Part shown: positions 37,078 to 50,904 of the stretch, one piece after another | Layout of the letters: every line of letters starts with the position of its first letter | How positions within the stretch are numbered: the first letter of the stretch is position 1 | From: Membranipora membranacea | Taxonomy: Eukaryota; Bryozoa; Gymnolaemata; Cheilostomatida; Membraniporidae | Direction of reading: 5' to 3' | NCBI GenBank assembly: GCA_914767715.1 | Contig: OU612072.1 | Coordinates: 19,344,001-19,408,000, forward strand | DNA length: 64,000 bases | Made by a program: the position numbers and the translations under genes | The notes under the pieces: generated by a model | The model's input: the letters and a program-made list of their open reading frames with translations, nothing else | Told to the model about the DNA's origin: nothing | The model's database searches: none

Positions 37078-39242
37078 TATTTCAAATTTGAGCCTGCCGT
37101 ATGGCATGTTTTTTTATGACAAAAGTGGCCCTCGTTAAAAACGTTGTTGGCGCCAAACTAAGAGGACCAGTCCCGAACGGGTTTCAGTTTCAAAGTCAGC
37201 ATGAAATTGGCTGCGTTATAGAGTAGGTTAGAAGGAAATCTATTTTTTAAACTGGCCGTAAAAAAACCAAGGGTCCCCCCTCTGATACTTTTTTAAATTT
37301 TAAATTCGTTCTAATTCCTGTTCTATGTATCGTAGGATCTTGATATTCGGGATTTTGAATGAGGCCAATGAGGCCATCAGCTGGTCAGAGTTTGAAAGAA
37401 TTCCGATGGCTATTTAAAACTTGAGCCTGCTGTTTGGCATGTTTTTTTATGACAAAAGTAGCACTCGTTAAAAACATTGCTAACGCCAAACTAAGAGGAG
37501 CAGTCCCGAATGGGTTTCAGATTTAAAGTCAGCATGAAATTGCCTACGTTATAGAATAGGTTAGAAGGAAATCTATTTTTTAATCTGGTCGTAAAAAAAA
37601 CCAAGGGTCCCCCCTTTGTTACTTTTTTTAATTTTAAACTCGCTCTAATTCCTGTTCTATTTATCGTAGGATCTTGATATTAGGGATTTAGGATGAGGCC
37701 AATGAGGCCATCAGCTGGTGAGAGTTTGAGAGAAATTCCGATGGCTATTTCAAATTTGAGCCTGCCGTATGGCATGTTTTTTTATGACAAAAGTGGCCCT
37801 CGTTAAAAACGTTGTTGGCGCCAAACTAAGAGGACCAGTCCCGAACGGGTTTCAGTTTCAAAGTCAGCATGAAATTGGCTGCGTTATAGAGTAGGTTAGA
37901 AGGAAATCTATTTTTTAAACTGGCCGTAAAAAAAACCAAGGGTCCCCCGTTTGTTACTTTTTTTAATTTTAAACTCGCTCTAATTCCTGTTCTATTTATC
38001 GTAGGATCTTGATATTCGTGATTTAGAATGAGGCCAATGAGGCCATCAGCTGGTCAGAGTTTGAAAGAATTCCGATGGCTATTTAAAACTTGAGCCTGCT
38101 GTTTGGCATGTTTTTTTATGACAAAAGTAGCACTCGTTAAAAACATTGCTGACGCCAAACTAAGAGGAGCAGTCCGGAACGGGTTTCATTTTTAAAGTCA
38201 GCATGAAATTGCCTACGTTATAGAGTAGGTTAGAAGGGAATCTATTTTTTAATCTGGTCGTAAAAAAAACCAAGGGTCCCCCCTTTGTTACTTTTTTTAA
38301 TTTTAAACTCGCTCTAATTCCTGTTCTATTTATCGTAGGATCCTGATATTCGGGATTTAGAATGAGGCCAATGAGGCCATCAGCTGGTGAGAGTTTGAAA
38401 GAATTCCGATGGCTATTTCAAATTTGAGCCTGCCGTATGGCATGTTTTTTTATGACAAAAGTGGCCCTCGTTAAAAACGTTGTTGACGCCAAACTAAGAG
38501 GAGCAGTCCCGAACGGGTTTCAGTTTCAGAGTCAGCATGAAATTGCCTACGTTATAGAGTAGGTTAGAAGGAAACGTATTTTTTAAACTGGCCGTAAAAA
38601 AAACCAAGGGTCCCCCCTCTGTTACTTATTTAAATTTTAAACTCGCTCTAATTCCTGTTCTATTTATCGTAGGATCTTGATATTCGGGATTTTGAATGGG
38701 GCCAATGAGGCCATCAGCTGGTCCCGAGTTTTAAAGAATTCCGATGGCTATTTCAAATTTGAGCCTGCCGTATGGCATGTTTTTTTATGACAAAAGTGGC
38801 CCTCGTTAAAAACGTTGTTGGCGCCAAACTAAGAGGACCAGTCCCGAACGGGTTTCAGTTTCAAAGTCAGCATGATATTGGCTGCGTTATAGAGTAGGTT
38901 AGAAGGAAATCTATTTTTTAAACTGGCCGTAAAAAAAACCAAGGGTCCCCCTCTGATACTTTTTTAAATTTTAAATTCGTTCTAATTCCTGTTCTATGTA
39001 TCGTAGGATCTTGATATTCGGGATTTTGAATGAGGCCAATGAGGCCATCAGCTGGTCAGAGTTTGAAAGAATTCCGATGGCTATTTAAAACTTGAGCCTG
39101 CTGTTTGGCATGTTTTTTTATGACAAAAGTAGCACTCGTTTAAAACATTGCTGACGCCAAACTAAGAGGAGCAGTCCCGAACGGGTTTCAGTTTTAAAGT
39201 CAGCATGAAATTGCCTACGTTATAGAGTAGGTTAGAAGGAAA
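36905..39242 (+). repeat. 7-mer higher-order unit (2338 bp), copy 1
   Basis: It starts with GGAAATCTCTTTTTTAATC (36905) and includes GATCTTTATATTCGG, GCTAACGCC (37479), GATATTAGGGATTTAGG (about 37677), GTTTGAGAGAAATTCC, TTTCATTTTTAAAG, GATCCTGATATTC (38341) and GAAACGTATTTT. The same order returns 2338 bp later. Confidence 0.85.
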
Positions 39243-41440
39243 TCTCTTTTTTAATCTGGTCGTAAAAAAAACCAAGGGTCCCCCGTTTGTTACTTTTTTT
39301 AATTTTAAACTCGCTCTAATTCCTGTTCTATTTATCGTAGGATCTTTATATTCGGGATTTAGAATGAGGCCAATGAGGCCATCAGCTGGTGAGAGTTTGA
39401 AAGAATTCCGATGGCTATTTCAAATTTGAGCCTGCCGTATGGCATGTTTTTTTATGACAAAAGTGGCCCTCGTTAAAAACGTTGTTGGCGCCAAACTAAG
39501 AGGACCAGTCCCGAACGGGTTTCAGTTTCAAAGTCAGCATGAAATTGGCTGCGTTATAGAGTAGGTTAGAAGGAAATCTATTTTTTAAACTGGCCGTAAA
39601 AAAACCAAGGGTCCCCCCTCTGATACTTTTTTAAATTTTAAATTCGTTCTAATTCCTGTTCTATGTATCGTAGGATCTTGATATTCGGGATTTTGAATGA
39701 GGCCAATGAGGCCATCAGCTGGTCAGAGTTTGAAAGAATTCCGATGGCTATTTAAAACTTGAGCCTGCTGTTTGGCATGTTTTTTTATGACAAAAGTAGC
39801 ACTCGTTAAAAACATTGCTAACGCCAAACTAAGAGGAGCAGTCCCGAATGGGTTTCAGATTTAAAGTCAGCATGAAATTGCCTACGTTATAGAATAGGTT
39901 AGAAGGAAATCTATTTTTTAATCTGGTCGTAAAAAAAACCAAGGGTCCCCCCTTTGTTACTTTTTTTAATTTTAAACTCGCTCTAATTCCTGTTCTATTT
40001 ATCGTAGGATCTTGATATTAGGGATTTAGGATGAGGCCAATGAGGCCATCAGCTGGTGAGAGTTTGAGAGAAATTCCGATGGCTATTTCAAATTTGAGCC
40101 TGCCGTATGGCATGTTTTTTTATGACAAAAGTGGCCCTCGTTAAAAACGTTGTTGGCGCCAAACTAAGAGGACCAGTCCCGAACGGGTTTCAGTTTCAAA
40201 GTCAGCATGAAATTGGCTGCGTTATAGAGTAGGTTAGAAGGAAATCTATTTTTTAAACTGGCCGTAAAAAAAACCAAGGGTCCCCCGTTTGTTACTTTTT
40301 TTAATTTTAAACTCGCTCTAATTCCTGTTCTATTTATCGTAGGATCTTGATATTCGTGATTTAGAATGAGGCCAATGAGGCCATCAGCTGGTCAGAGTTT
40401 GAAAGAATTCCGATGGCTATTTAAAACTTGAGCCTGCTGTTTGGCATGTTTTTTTATGACAAAAGTAGCACTCGTTAAAAACATTGCTGACGCCAAACTA
40501 AGAGGAGCAGTCCCGAACGGGTTTCATTTTTAAAGTCAGCATGAAATTGCCTACGTTATAGAGTAGGTTAGAAGGGAATCTATTTTTTAATCTGGTCGTA
40601 AAAAAAACCAAGGGTCCCCCCTTTGTTACTTTTTTTAATTTTAAACTCGCTCTAATTCCTGTTCTATTTATCGTAGGATCCTGATATTCGGGATTTAGAA
40701 TGAGGCCAATGAGGCCATCAGCTGGTGAGAGTTTGAAAGAATTCCGATGGCTATTTCAAATTTGAGCCTGCCGTATGGCATGTTTTTTTATGACAAAAGT
40801 GGCCCTCGTTAAAAACGTTGTTGACGCCAAACTAAGAGGAGCAGTCCCGAACGGGTTTCAGTTTCAGAGTCAGCATGAAATTGCCTACGTTATAGAGTAG
40901 GTTAGAAGGAAACGTATTTTTTAAACTGGCCGTAAAAAAAACCAAGGGTCCCCCCTCTGTTACTTATTTAAATTTTAAACTCGCTCTAATTCCTGTTCTA
41001 TTTATCGTAGGATCTTGATATTCGGGATTTTGAATGAGGCCAATGAGGCCATCAGCTGGTCCCGAGTTTTAAAGAATTCCGATGGCTATTTCAAATTTGA
41101 GCCTGCCGTATGGCATGTTTTTTTATGACAAAAGTGGCCCTCGTTAAAAACGTTGTTGGCGCCAAACTAAGAGGACCAGTCCCGAACGGGTTTCAGTTTC
41201 AAAGTCAGCATGAAATTGGCTGCGTTATAGAGTAGGTTAGAAGGAAATCTATTTTTTAAACTGGCCGTAAAAAAAACCAAGGGTCCCCCTCTGATACTTT
41301 TTTAAATTTTAAATTCGTTCTAATTCCTGTTCTATGTATCGTAGGATCTTGATATTCGGGATTTTGAATGAGGCCAATGAGGCCATCAGCTGGTCAGAGT
41401 TTGAAAGAATTCCGATGGCTATTTAAAACTTGAGCCTGCT
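39243..41440 (+). repeat. 7-mer higher-order unit (2338 bp), copy 2
   Basis: It matches copy 1 at +2338 bp (TCTCTTTTTT 36905/39243, TCCTGATATTC 38341/40679). After about 41440 the array jumps back by two monomers to GCTAACGCC and repeats part of the unit to about 42050. Related partial versions return near 45156, 53971 and 59648. Confidence 0.84.
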
Positions 41441-42609
41441 GTTTGGCATGTTTTTTTATGACAAAAGTAGCACTCGTTAAAAACATTGCTAACGCCAAAC
41501 TAAGAGGAGCAGTCCCGAATGGGTTTCAGATTTAAAGTCAGCATGAAATTGCCTACGTTATAGAATAGGTTAGAAGGAAATCTATTTTTTAATCTGGTCG
41601 TAAAAAAAACCAAGGGTCCCCCCTTTGTTACTTTTTTTAATTTTAAACTCGCTCTAATTCCTGTTCTATTTATCGTAGGATCTTGATATTAGGGATTTAG
41701 GATGAGGCCAATGAGGCCATCAGCTGGTGAGAGTTTGAGAGAAATTCCGATGGCTATTTCAAATTTGAGCCTGCCGTATGGCATGTTTTTTTATGACAAA
41801 AGTGGCCCTCGTTAAAAACGTTGTTGGCGCCAAACTAAGAGGACCAGTCCCGAACGGGTTTCAGTTTCAAAGTCAGCATGAAATTGGCTGCGTTATAGAG
41901 TAGGTTAGAAGGAAATCTATTTTTTAAACTGGCCGTAAAAAAAACCAAGGGTCCCCCGTTTGTTACTTTTTTTAATTTTAAACTCGCTCTAATTCCTGTT
42001 CGATTTATCGTAGGATCTTGATATTCGTGATTTAGAATGAGGCCAATGAGGCCATCAGCTGGTCAGAGTTTTAAAGAATTCCGATGGCTATTTCAAATTT
42101 GAGCCTGCCGTATGGCATGTTTTTTTATGACAAAAGTGGCCCTCGTTAAAAACGTTTTTGGCGCCAAACTAAGAGGACCAGTCCCGAACGGGTTTCAGTT
42201 TCAAAGTCAGCATGAAATTGGCTGCGTTATAGAGTAGGTTAGAAGGAAATCTATTTTTTAAACTAGCCGTAAAAAAAACCAAGGGTCCCCCCTCTGTTAC
42301 TTTTTTAAATTTTAAACTCGCTCTAATTCCTGTTCTATGTATCGTAGGATCTTGATATTCGGGATTTTGAATGAGGCCAATGAGGCCATCAGCTGGTCAG
42401 AGTTTGAAAGAATTCCGATGGCTATTTAAAACTTGAGCCTGCCGTATGGCATGTTTTTTTATGACAAAAGTGGCCCTCGTTAAAAACGTTGTTGGCGCCA
42501 AACTAAGAGGACCAGTCCCGAACGGGTTTCAGTTTCAAAGTCAGCATGAAATTGGCTGCGTTATAGAGTAGGTTAGAAGGAAATCTATTTTTTAAACTGG
42601 CCGTAAAAA

Positions 42610-44380
42610 AAACCAAGGGTCCCCCGTTTGTTACTTTTTTTAATTTTAAACTCGCTCTAATTCCTGTTCTATTTATCGTAGGATCTTGATATTCGTGATT
42701 TAGAATGAGGCCAATGAGGCCATCAGCTGGTCAGAGTTTTAAAGAATGCCGATGGCTATTTCAAATTTGAGCCTGCCGTATGGCATGTTTTTTTATGACA
42801 AAAGTGGCCCTCGTTAAAAACGTTTTTGGCGCCAAACTAAGAGGACCAGTCCCGAACGGGTTTCAGTTTCAAAGTCAGCATGAAATTGGCTGCGTTATAG
42901 AGTAGGTTAGAAGGAAATCTATTTTTTAAACTGGCCGTAAAAAAAACCAAGGGTCCCCCCTCTGTTACTTTTTTAAATTTTAAACTCGCTCTAATTCCTG
43001 TTCTATTTATCGTAGGATCTTGATATTCGGGATTTAGAATGAGGCTAATGAGGCCATCAGCTGGTGAGAGTTTGAAAGATTTCCGATAGCTATTTCAAAT
43101 TTGAGACAGTATGGCAAGTTTTTTTATGACAAAAGTGGCCCTCGTTAAAAACGTTGTTGGCGCCAAACTAAGAGGACCAGTCCCGAACGGGTTTCAGTTT
43201 CAAAGTCAGCATGAAATTGGCTGCGTTATAGAGTAGGTTAGAAGGAAATCTATTTTTTAAACTGGCCGTAAAAAAAACCAAGGGTCCCCCCTCTGATACT
43301 TTTTTAAATTTTAAATTCGTTCTAATTCCTGTTCGATGTATCGTAGGATCTTGATATTCGGGATTTAGAATGAGGCCAATGAGGCCATCAGCTGGTCAGA
43401 GTTTGAAAGAATTCCGATGGCTATTTAAAACTTGAGCCTGCTGTTTGGCATGTTTTTTTATGACAAAAGTAGCACTCGTTAAAAACATTGCTGACGCCAA
43501 ACTAAGAGGAGCAGTCCCGAACGGGTTTCAGTTTTAAAGTCAGCATGAAATTGCCTACGTTATAGAGTAGGTTAGAAGGGAATCTATTTTTTAATCTGGT
43601 CGTAAAAAAAACCAAGGGTCCCCCCTTTGTTACTTTTTTTAATTTTAAACTCGCTCTAATTCCTGTTCTATTTATCGTAGGATCTTGATATTCGGGATTT
43701 AGAATGAGGCCAATGAGGCCATCAGCTGGTGAGAGTTAGAAAGAATTCCGATGGCTATTTCAAATTTGAGCCTGCCGTATGGCATGTTTTTTTATGACAA
43801 AAGTGGCCCTCGTTAAAAACGTTGTTGACGCCAAACTAAGAGGAGCAGTCCCGAACGGGTTTCAGTTTCAGAGTCAGCATGAAATTGCCTACGTTATAGA
43901 GTAGGTTAGAAGGAAATGTATTTTTTAAACTGGCCATAAAAAAAACCAAGGGTCCCCCCTCTGTTACTTATTTAAATTTTAAACTCGCTCTAATTCCTGT
44001 TCTATTTATCGTAGGATCTTGATATTCGGGATTTTGAATGAGGCCAATGAGGCCATCAGCTGGTCCCGAGTTTTAAAGGATTCCGATGGCTATGGGTTTC
44101 AGTTTCAAAGTCAGCATGAAATTGGCTGCGTTATAGAGTAGGTTAGAAGGAAATCTATTTTTTAAACTGGCCGTAAAAAAAACCAAGGGTCCCCCTCTGA
44201 TACTTTTTTAAATTTTAAATTCGTTCTAATTCCTGTTCTATGTATCGTAGGATCTTGATATTCGGGATTTTGAATGAGGCCAATGAGGCCATCAGCTGGT
44301 CAGAGTTTGAAAGAATTCCGATGGCTATTTAAAACTTGAGCCTGCTGTTTGGCATGTTTTTTTATGACAAAAGTAGCACT
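42610..44380 (+). repeat. 3908-bp-spaced block with truncated monomer, copy 1
   Basis: It matches 46518-48288. Markers are ATTCGTGATTTAG (42694/46602), GAGGCTAATGAGG (43041/46949), a type E monomer (43091/46999), TGTTCGATGTATC, GTTAGAAAG, and the 98-bp deletion junction (44091/47999). Confidence 0.86.
44091..44325 (+). repeat. Truncated satellite monomer, copy 1 (235 bp)
   Basis: After GATTCCGATGGC the sequence goes TATGGGTTTCAG, skipping 98-99 bp of the normal monomer from TTCAAATTTGAG up to CCCGAAC. The rest of the unit is ordinary, and the next monomer starts at 44326. The preceding monomer reads AAAGGATTCCG, a linked private change. The lost part contains the dyad-rich segment described for type A. 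Confidence 0.93.
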
Positions 44381-46517
44381 CGTTTAAAACATTGCTGACG
44401 CCAAACTAAGAGGAGCAGTCCCGAACGGGTTTCAGTTTTAAAGTCAGCATGAAATTGCCTACGTTATAGAGTAGGTTAGAAGGAAATCTATTTTTTAAAC
44501 TGGCCGTAAAAAAAACCAAGGGTCCCCCCTCTGATACTTTTTTTAATTTTAAATTCGTTCTAATTCCTGTTCTATGTATGGTAGGATCTTGATATTCGGG
44601 ATTTAGAATGAGGCCAATGAGGCCATCAGCTGGTGAGAGTTAGAAAGAATTCCGATGGCTATTTCAAATTTGAGCCTGCCGTATGGCTTGTTTTTTTATG
44701 ACAAAAGTGGCCCTCGTTAAAAACGTTGTTGACGCCAAACTAAGAGGAGCAGTCCCGAACGGGTTTCAGTTTCAGAGTCAGCATGAAATTGCCTACGTTA
44801 TAGAGTAGGTTAGAAGGAAATGTATTTTTTAAACTGGCCGTAAAAAAAACCAAGGGTCCCCCCTCTGTTACTTTTTTTAATTTTAAATTCGTTCTAATTC
44901 CTGTTCTATGTATCGTAGGATCTTGATATTCGGGATTTTGAATGAGGCCAATGAGGCCATCAGCTGGTCAGAGTTTGAAAGAATTCCGATGGCTATTTAA
45001 AACTTGAGCCTGCTGTTTGGCATGTTTTTTTATGACAAAAGTAGCACTCGTTTAAAACATTGCTGACGCCAAACTAAGAGGAGCAGTCCCGAACGGGTTT
45101 CAGTTTTAAAGTCAGCATGAAATTGCCTACGTTATAGAGTAGGTTAGAAGGAAATCTCTTTTTTAATCTGGTCGTAAAAAAAACCAAGGGTCCCCCGTTT
45201 GTTACTTTTTTTAATTTTAAACTCGCTCTAATTCCTGTTCTATTTATCGTAGGATCTTGATATTCGGGATTTAGAATGAGGCCAATGAGGCCATCAGCTG
45301 GTGAGAGTTTGAAAGAATTCCGATGGCTATTTCAAATTTGAGCCTGCCGTATGGCATGTTTTTTTATGACAAAAGTGGCCCTCGTTAAAAACGTTGTTGG
45401 CGCCAAACTAAGAGGACCAGTCCCGAACGGGTTTCAGTTTCAAAGGCAGCATGAAATTGGCTGCGTTATAGAGTAGGTTAGAAGGAAATCTATTTTTTAA
45501 ACTGGCCGTAAAAAAAACCAAGGGTCCCCCCTCTGATACTTTTTTAAATTTTAAATTCGTTCTAATTCCTGTTCTATGTATCGTAGGATCTTGATATTCG
45601 GGATTTTGAATGAGGCCAATGAGGCCATCAGCTGGTCAGAGTTTGAAAGAATTCCGATGGCTATTTAAAACTTGAGCCTGCTGTTTGGCATGTTTTTTTA
45701 TGACAAAAGTAGCACTCGTTAAAAACATTGCTGACGCCAAACTAAGAGGAGCAGTCCCGAACGGGTTTCAGTTTTAAAGTCAGCATGAAATTGCCTACGT
45801 TATAGAGTAGGTTAGAAGGGAATCTATTTTTTAATCTGGTCGTAAAAAAATCCAAGGGTCCCCCCTTTGTTACTTTTTTTAATTTTAAACTCGCTCTAAT
45901 TCCTGTTCTATTTATCGTAGGATCCTGATATTCGGGATTTAGAATGAGGCCAATGAGGCCATCAGCTGGTGAGAGTTTGAAAGAATTCCGATGGCTATTT
46001 CAAATTTGAGCCTGCCGTATGGCATGTTTTTTTATGACAAAAGTGGCCCTCGTTAAAAACGTTGTTGACGCCAAACTAAGAGGAGCAGTCCCGAACGGGT
46101 TTCAGTTTCAGAGTCAGCATGAAATTGCCTACGTTATAGAGTAGGTTAGAAGGAAATCTATTTTTTAAACTGGCCGTAAAAAAAACCAAGTGTCCCCCCT
46201 TTGTTACTTTTTTTAATTTTAAACTCGCTCTAATTCCTGTTCTATTTATCGTAGGATCTTGATATTCGGGATTTAGAATGAGGCCAATGAGGCCATCAGC
46301 TGGTCAGAGTTTGAGATAATTCTGATGGCTATTTAAAACTTGAGCCTGCTGTTTGGCATGTTTTTTTATGACAAAAGTAGCACTCGTTTAGAACATTGCT
46401 GACGCCAAACTAAGAGGAGCAGTCCCGAACGGGTTTCAGTTTTAAAGTCAGCATGAAGTTGCCTACGTTATAGAGTAGGTTAGAATGAAATCTATTTTTT
46501 TAATCTGGTTCTAAAAA

Positions 46518-48288
46518 AAACCAAGGGTCCCCCGTTTGTTACTTTTTTTAATTTTAAACTCGCTCTAATTCCTGTTCTATTTATCGTAGGATCTTGATAT
46601 TCGTGATTTAGAATGAGGCCAATGAGGCCATCAGCTGGTCAGAGTTTTAAAGAATTCCGATGGCTATTTCAAATTTGAGCCTGCCGTATGGCATGTTTTT
46701 TTATGACAAAAGTGGCCCTCGTTAAAAACGTTTTTGGCGCCAAACTAAGAGGACCAGTCCCGAACGGGTTTCAGTTTCAAAGTCAGCATGAAATTGGCTG
46801 CGTTATAGAGTAGGTTAGAAGGAAATCTATTTTTTAAACTGGCCGTAAAAAAAACCAAGGGTCCCCCCTCTGTTACTTTTTTAAATTTTAAACTCGCTCT
46901 AATTCCTGTTCTATTTATCGTAGGATCTTGATATTCGGGATTTAGAATGAGGCTAATGAGGCCATCAGCTGGTGAGAGTTTGAAAGATTTCCGATAGCTA
47001 TTTCAAATTTGAGACAGTATGGCAAGTTTTTTTATGACAAAAGTGGCCCTCGTTAAAAACGTTGTTGGCGCCAAACTAAGAGGACCAGTCCCGAACGGGT
47101 TTCAGTTTCAAAGTCAGCATGAAATTGGCTGCGTTATAGAGTAGGTTAGAAGGAAATCTATTTTTTAAACTGGCCGTAAAAAAAACCAAAGGTCCCCCCT
47201 CTGATACTTTTTTAAATTTTAAATTCGTTCTAATTCCTGTTCGATGTATCGTAGGATCTTGATATTCGGGATTTAGAATGAGGCCAATGAGGCCATCAGC
47301 TGGTCAGAGTTTGAAAGAATTCCGATGGCTATTTAAAACTTGAGCCTGCTGTTTGGCATGTTTTTTTATGACAAAAGTAGCACTCGTTAAAAACATTGCT
47401 GATGCCAAACTAAGAGGAGCAGTCCCGAACGGGTTTCAGTTTTAAAGTCAGCATGAAATTGCCTACGTTATAAAGTAGGTTAGAAGGGAATCTATTTTTT
47501 AATCTGGTCGTAAAAAAAACCAAGGGTCCCCCCTTTGTTACTTTTTTTAATTTTAAACTCGCTCTAATTCCTGTTCTATTTATCGTAGGATCTTGATATT
47601 CGGGATTTAGAATGAGGCCAATGAGGCCATCAGCTGGTGAGAGTTAGAAAGAATTCCGATGGCTATTTCAAATTTGAGCCTGCCGTATGGCATGTTTTTT
47701 TATGACAAAAGTGGCCCTCGTTAAAAACGTTGTTGACGCCAAACTAAGAGGAGCAGTCCCGAACGGGTTTCAGTTTCAGAGTCAGCATGAAATTGCCTAC
47801 GTTATAGAGTAGGTTAGAAGGAAATGTATTTTTTAAACTGGCCATAAAAAAAACCAAGGGTCCCCCCTCTGTTACTTATTTAAATTTTAAACTCGCTCTA
47901 ATTCCTGTTCTATTTATCGTAGGATCTTGATATTCGGGATTTTGAATGAGGCCAATGAGGCCATCAGCTGGTCCCGAGTTTTAAAGGATTCCGATGGCTA
48001 TGGGTTTCAGTTTCAAAGTCAGCATGAAATTGGCTGCGTTATAGAGTAGGTTAGAAGGAAATCTATTTTTTAAACTGGCCGTAAAAAAAACCAAGGGTCC
48101 CCCTCTGATACTTTTTTAAATTTTAAATTCGTTCTAATTCCTGTTCTATGTATCGTAGGATCTTGATATTCGGGATTTTGAATGAGGCCAATGAGGCCAT
48201 CAGCTGGTCAGAGTTTGAAAGAATTCCGATGGCTATTTAAAACTTGAGCCTGCTGTTTGGCATGTTTTTTTATGACAAAAGTAGCACT
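46518..48288 (+). repeat. 3908-bp-spaced block with truncated monomer, copy 2
   Basis: Partner of 42610-44380 with a few private differences such as AACCAAAGGTCC (about 47186), GCTGATGCC (about 47400) and TATAAAGTAGG (about 47470). Its right part is also the start of the 2906-bp unit. Confidence 0.86.
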
Positions 48289-50477
48289 CGTTAAAAACAT
48301 TGCTGACGCCAAACTAAGAGGAGCAGTCCCGAACGGGTTTCAGTTTTAAAGTCAGCATGAAATTGCCTACGTTATAGAGTAGGTTAGAAGGGAATCTATT
48401 TTTTAATCTGGTCGTAAAAAAAACCAAGGGTCCCCCCTTTGTTACTTTTTTTAATTTTAAACTCGCTCTAATTCCTGTTCTATTTATCGTAGGATCCTGA
48501 TATTCGGGATTTAGAATGAGGCCAATGAGGCCATCAGCTGGTGAGAGTTTGAAAGAATTCCGATGGCTATTTTAAATTTGAGCCTGCCGTATGGCATGTT
48601 TTTTTATGACAAAAGTGGCCCTCGTTAAAAACGTTGTTGACGCCAAACTACGAGGAGCAGTCCCGAACGGGTTTCAGTTTCAGAGTCAGCATGAAATTGC
48701 CTACGTTATAGAGTAGGTTAGAAGGAAACGTATTTTTTAAACTGGCCGTAAAAAAAACCAAGGGTCCCCCCTCTGTTACTTATTTAAATTTTAAACTCGC
48801 TCTAATTCCTGTTCTATTTATCGTAGGATCTTGATATTCGGGATTTTGAATGAGGCCAATGAGGCCATCAGCTGGTCCCAAGTTTTAAAGAATTCCGATG
48901 GCTATTTCAAATTTGAGCCTGCCGTATGGCATGTTTTTTTATGACAAAAGTGGCCCTCGTTAAAAACGTTGTTGGCGCCAAACTAAGAGGACCAGTCCCG
49001 AACGGGTTTCAGTTTCAAAGTCAGCATGAAATTGGCTGCGTTATAGAGTAGGTTAGAAGGAAATCTATTTTTTAAACTGGCCGTAAAAAAAACCAAGGGT
49101 CCCCCTCTGATACTTTTTTAAATTTTAAATTCGTTCTAATTCCTGTTCTATGTATCGTAGGATCTTGATATTCGGGATTTTGAATGAGGCCAATGAGGCC
49201 ATCAGCTGGTCAGAGTTTGAAAGAATTCCGATGGCTATTTAAAACTTGAGCCTGCTGTTTGGCATGTTTTTTTATGACAAAAGTAGCACTCGTTAAAAAC
49301 ATTGCTAACGCCAAACTAAGAGGAGCAGTCCCGAATGGGTTTCAGATTTAAAGTCAGCATGAAATTGCCTACGTTATAGAATAGGTTAGAAGGAAATCTA
49401 TTTTTTAATCTGGTCGTAAAAAAAACCAAGGGTCCCCCCTTTGTTACTTTTTTTAATTTTAAACTCGCTCTAATTCCTGTTCTATTTATCGTAGGATCTT
49501 GATATTAGGGATTTAGGATGAGGCCAATGAGGCCATCAGCTGGTGAGAGTTTGAGAGAAATTCCGATGGCTATTTCAAATTTGAGCCTGCCGTATGGCAT
49601 GTTTTTTTATGACAAAAGTGGCCCTCGTTAAAAACGTTGTTGGCGCCAAACTAAGAGGACCAGTCCCGAACGGGTTTCAGTTTCAAAGTCAGCATGAAAT
49701 TGGCTGCGTTATAGAGTAGGTTAGATGGAAATCTATTTTTTAAACTGGCCGTAAAAAAAACCAAGGGTCCCCCCTCTGTTACTTTTTTAAATTTTAAATT
49801 CGTTCTAATTCCAGTTCTATGTATCGTAGGATCTCGATAGTCGGGATTTTGAATGAGGCCAATGAGGCCATCAGCTGGTCAGAGTTTGAAAGAATTCCGA
49901 TGGCTATTTAAAATTTGAGCCTGCCGCTTGGCATGTTTTTTATGACAAAAGTGGCCCTCGTTAAAAACTTTGCTGACGCCAAACTAAGAGGAGCAGGGAC
50001 AAAAGGGTTTCAGTTTCAAAGTCAGCATGAAATTGCCTACGTTATAGAGTAGGTTAGAAGGAAATCTATTTTTTAAACTGGCCGTAAAAAAACCATGGGT
50101 CCCCCCTCTGTTACTTTTTTAAATTTTAAATTCGTTCTAATTCCTGTTCTATGTATCGTAGGATCTTGATAGTCGGGATTTTGAATGAGGCCAATGAGGC
50201 CATCAGCTAGTCAGAGTTTGAAAGAATTCCGATGGCTATTTAAAATTTGAGCCTGCCGCTTGGCATGTTTTTTATGACAAAAGTGGCCCTCGTTAAAAAC
50301 TTTGCTGACGCCAAACTAAGAGGAGCAGGGACAAACAGGTTTCAGTTTCAAAGTCAGCATGAAATTGCCTACGTTATAGAGTAGGTTAGAAGGAAATCTA
50401 TTTTTTAATCTGGCCGTAAAAAAACCATGGGTCCCCCCCTTTGTTACTTTTTTAAATTTTAAACTCGCCCTAATTCC
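47572..50477 (+). repeat. 2906-bp higher-order unit, copy 1
   Basis: Nine monomers, one of them the 235-bp truncated form and two of them type D. Markers are GTGAGAGTTAGAAAG (47641), the deletion junction (47999), CCAAACTACGAGG (about 48642), GCTAACGCC (49304), GGTTAGATGGAAATC (about 49720) and GGGACAAA.AGG (about 49995 and 50328). All return at +2906 bp. Confidence 0.88.
47999..48233 (+). repeat. Truncated satellite monomer, copy 2 (235 bp)
   Basis: The junction is identical to the first truncated copy (TAT joined to GGGTTTCAG), with the same linked AAAGGATTCCG just before it, 3908 bp downstream of that copy. It therefore derives from duplication of a block carrying the deletion, not from a second deletion. 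Confidence 0.93.
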
Positions 50478-50904
50478 AGTTCTATTTATCGTAGGATCTT
50501 GATATTCGGGATTTAGAATGAGGCCAATGAGGCCATCAGCTGGTGAGAGTTAGAAAGAATTCCGATATCTATTTCAAATTTGAGCCTGCCGTATGGCATG
50601 TTTTTTTATGACAAAAGTGGCCCTCGTTAAAAACGTTGTTGACGCCAAACTAAGAGGAGCAGTCCCGAACGGGTTTCAGTTTCAGAGTCAGCATGAAATT
50701 GCCTACGTTATAGAGTAGGTTAGAAGGAAATGTATTTTTTAAACTGGCCATAAAAAAAACCAAGGGTCCCCCCTCTGTTACTTATTTAAATTTTAAACTC
50801 GCTCTAATTCCTGTTCTATTTATCGTAGGATCTTGATATTCGGGATTTTGAATGAGGCCAATGAGGCCATCAGCTGGTCCCGAGTTTTAAAGGATTCCGA
50901 TGGC

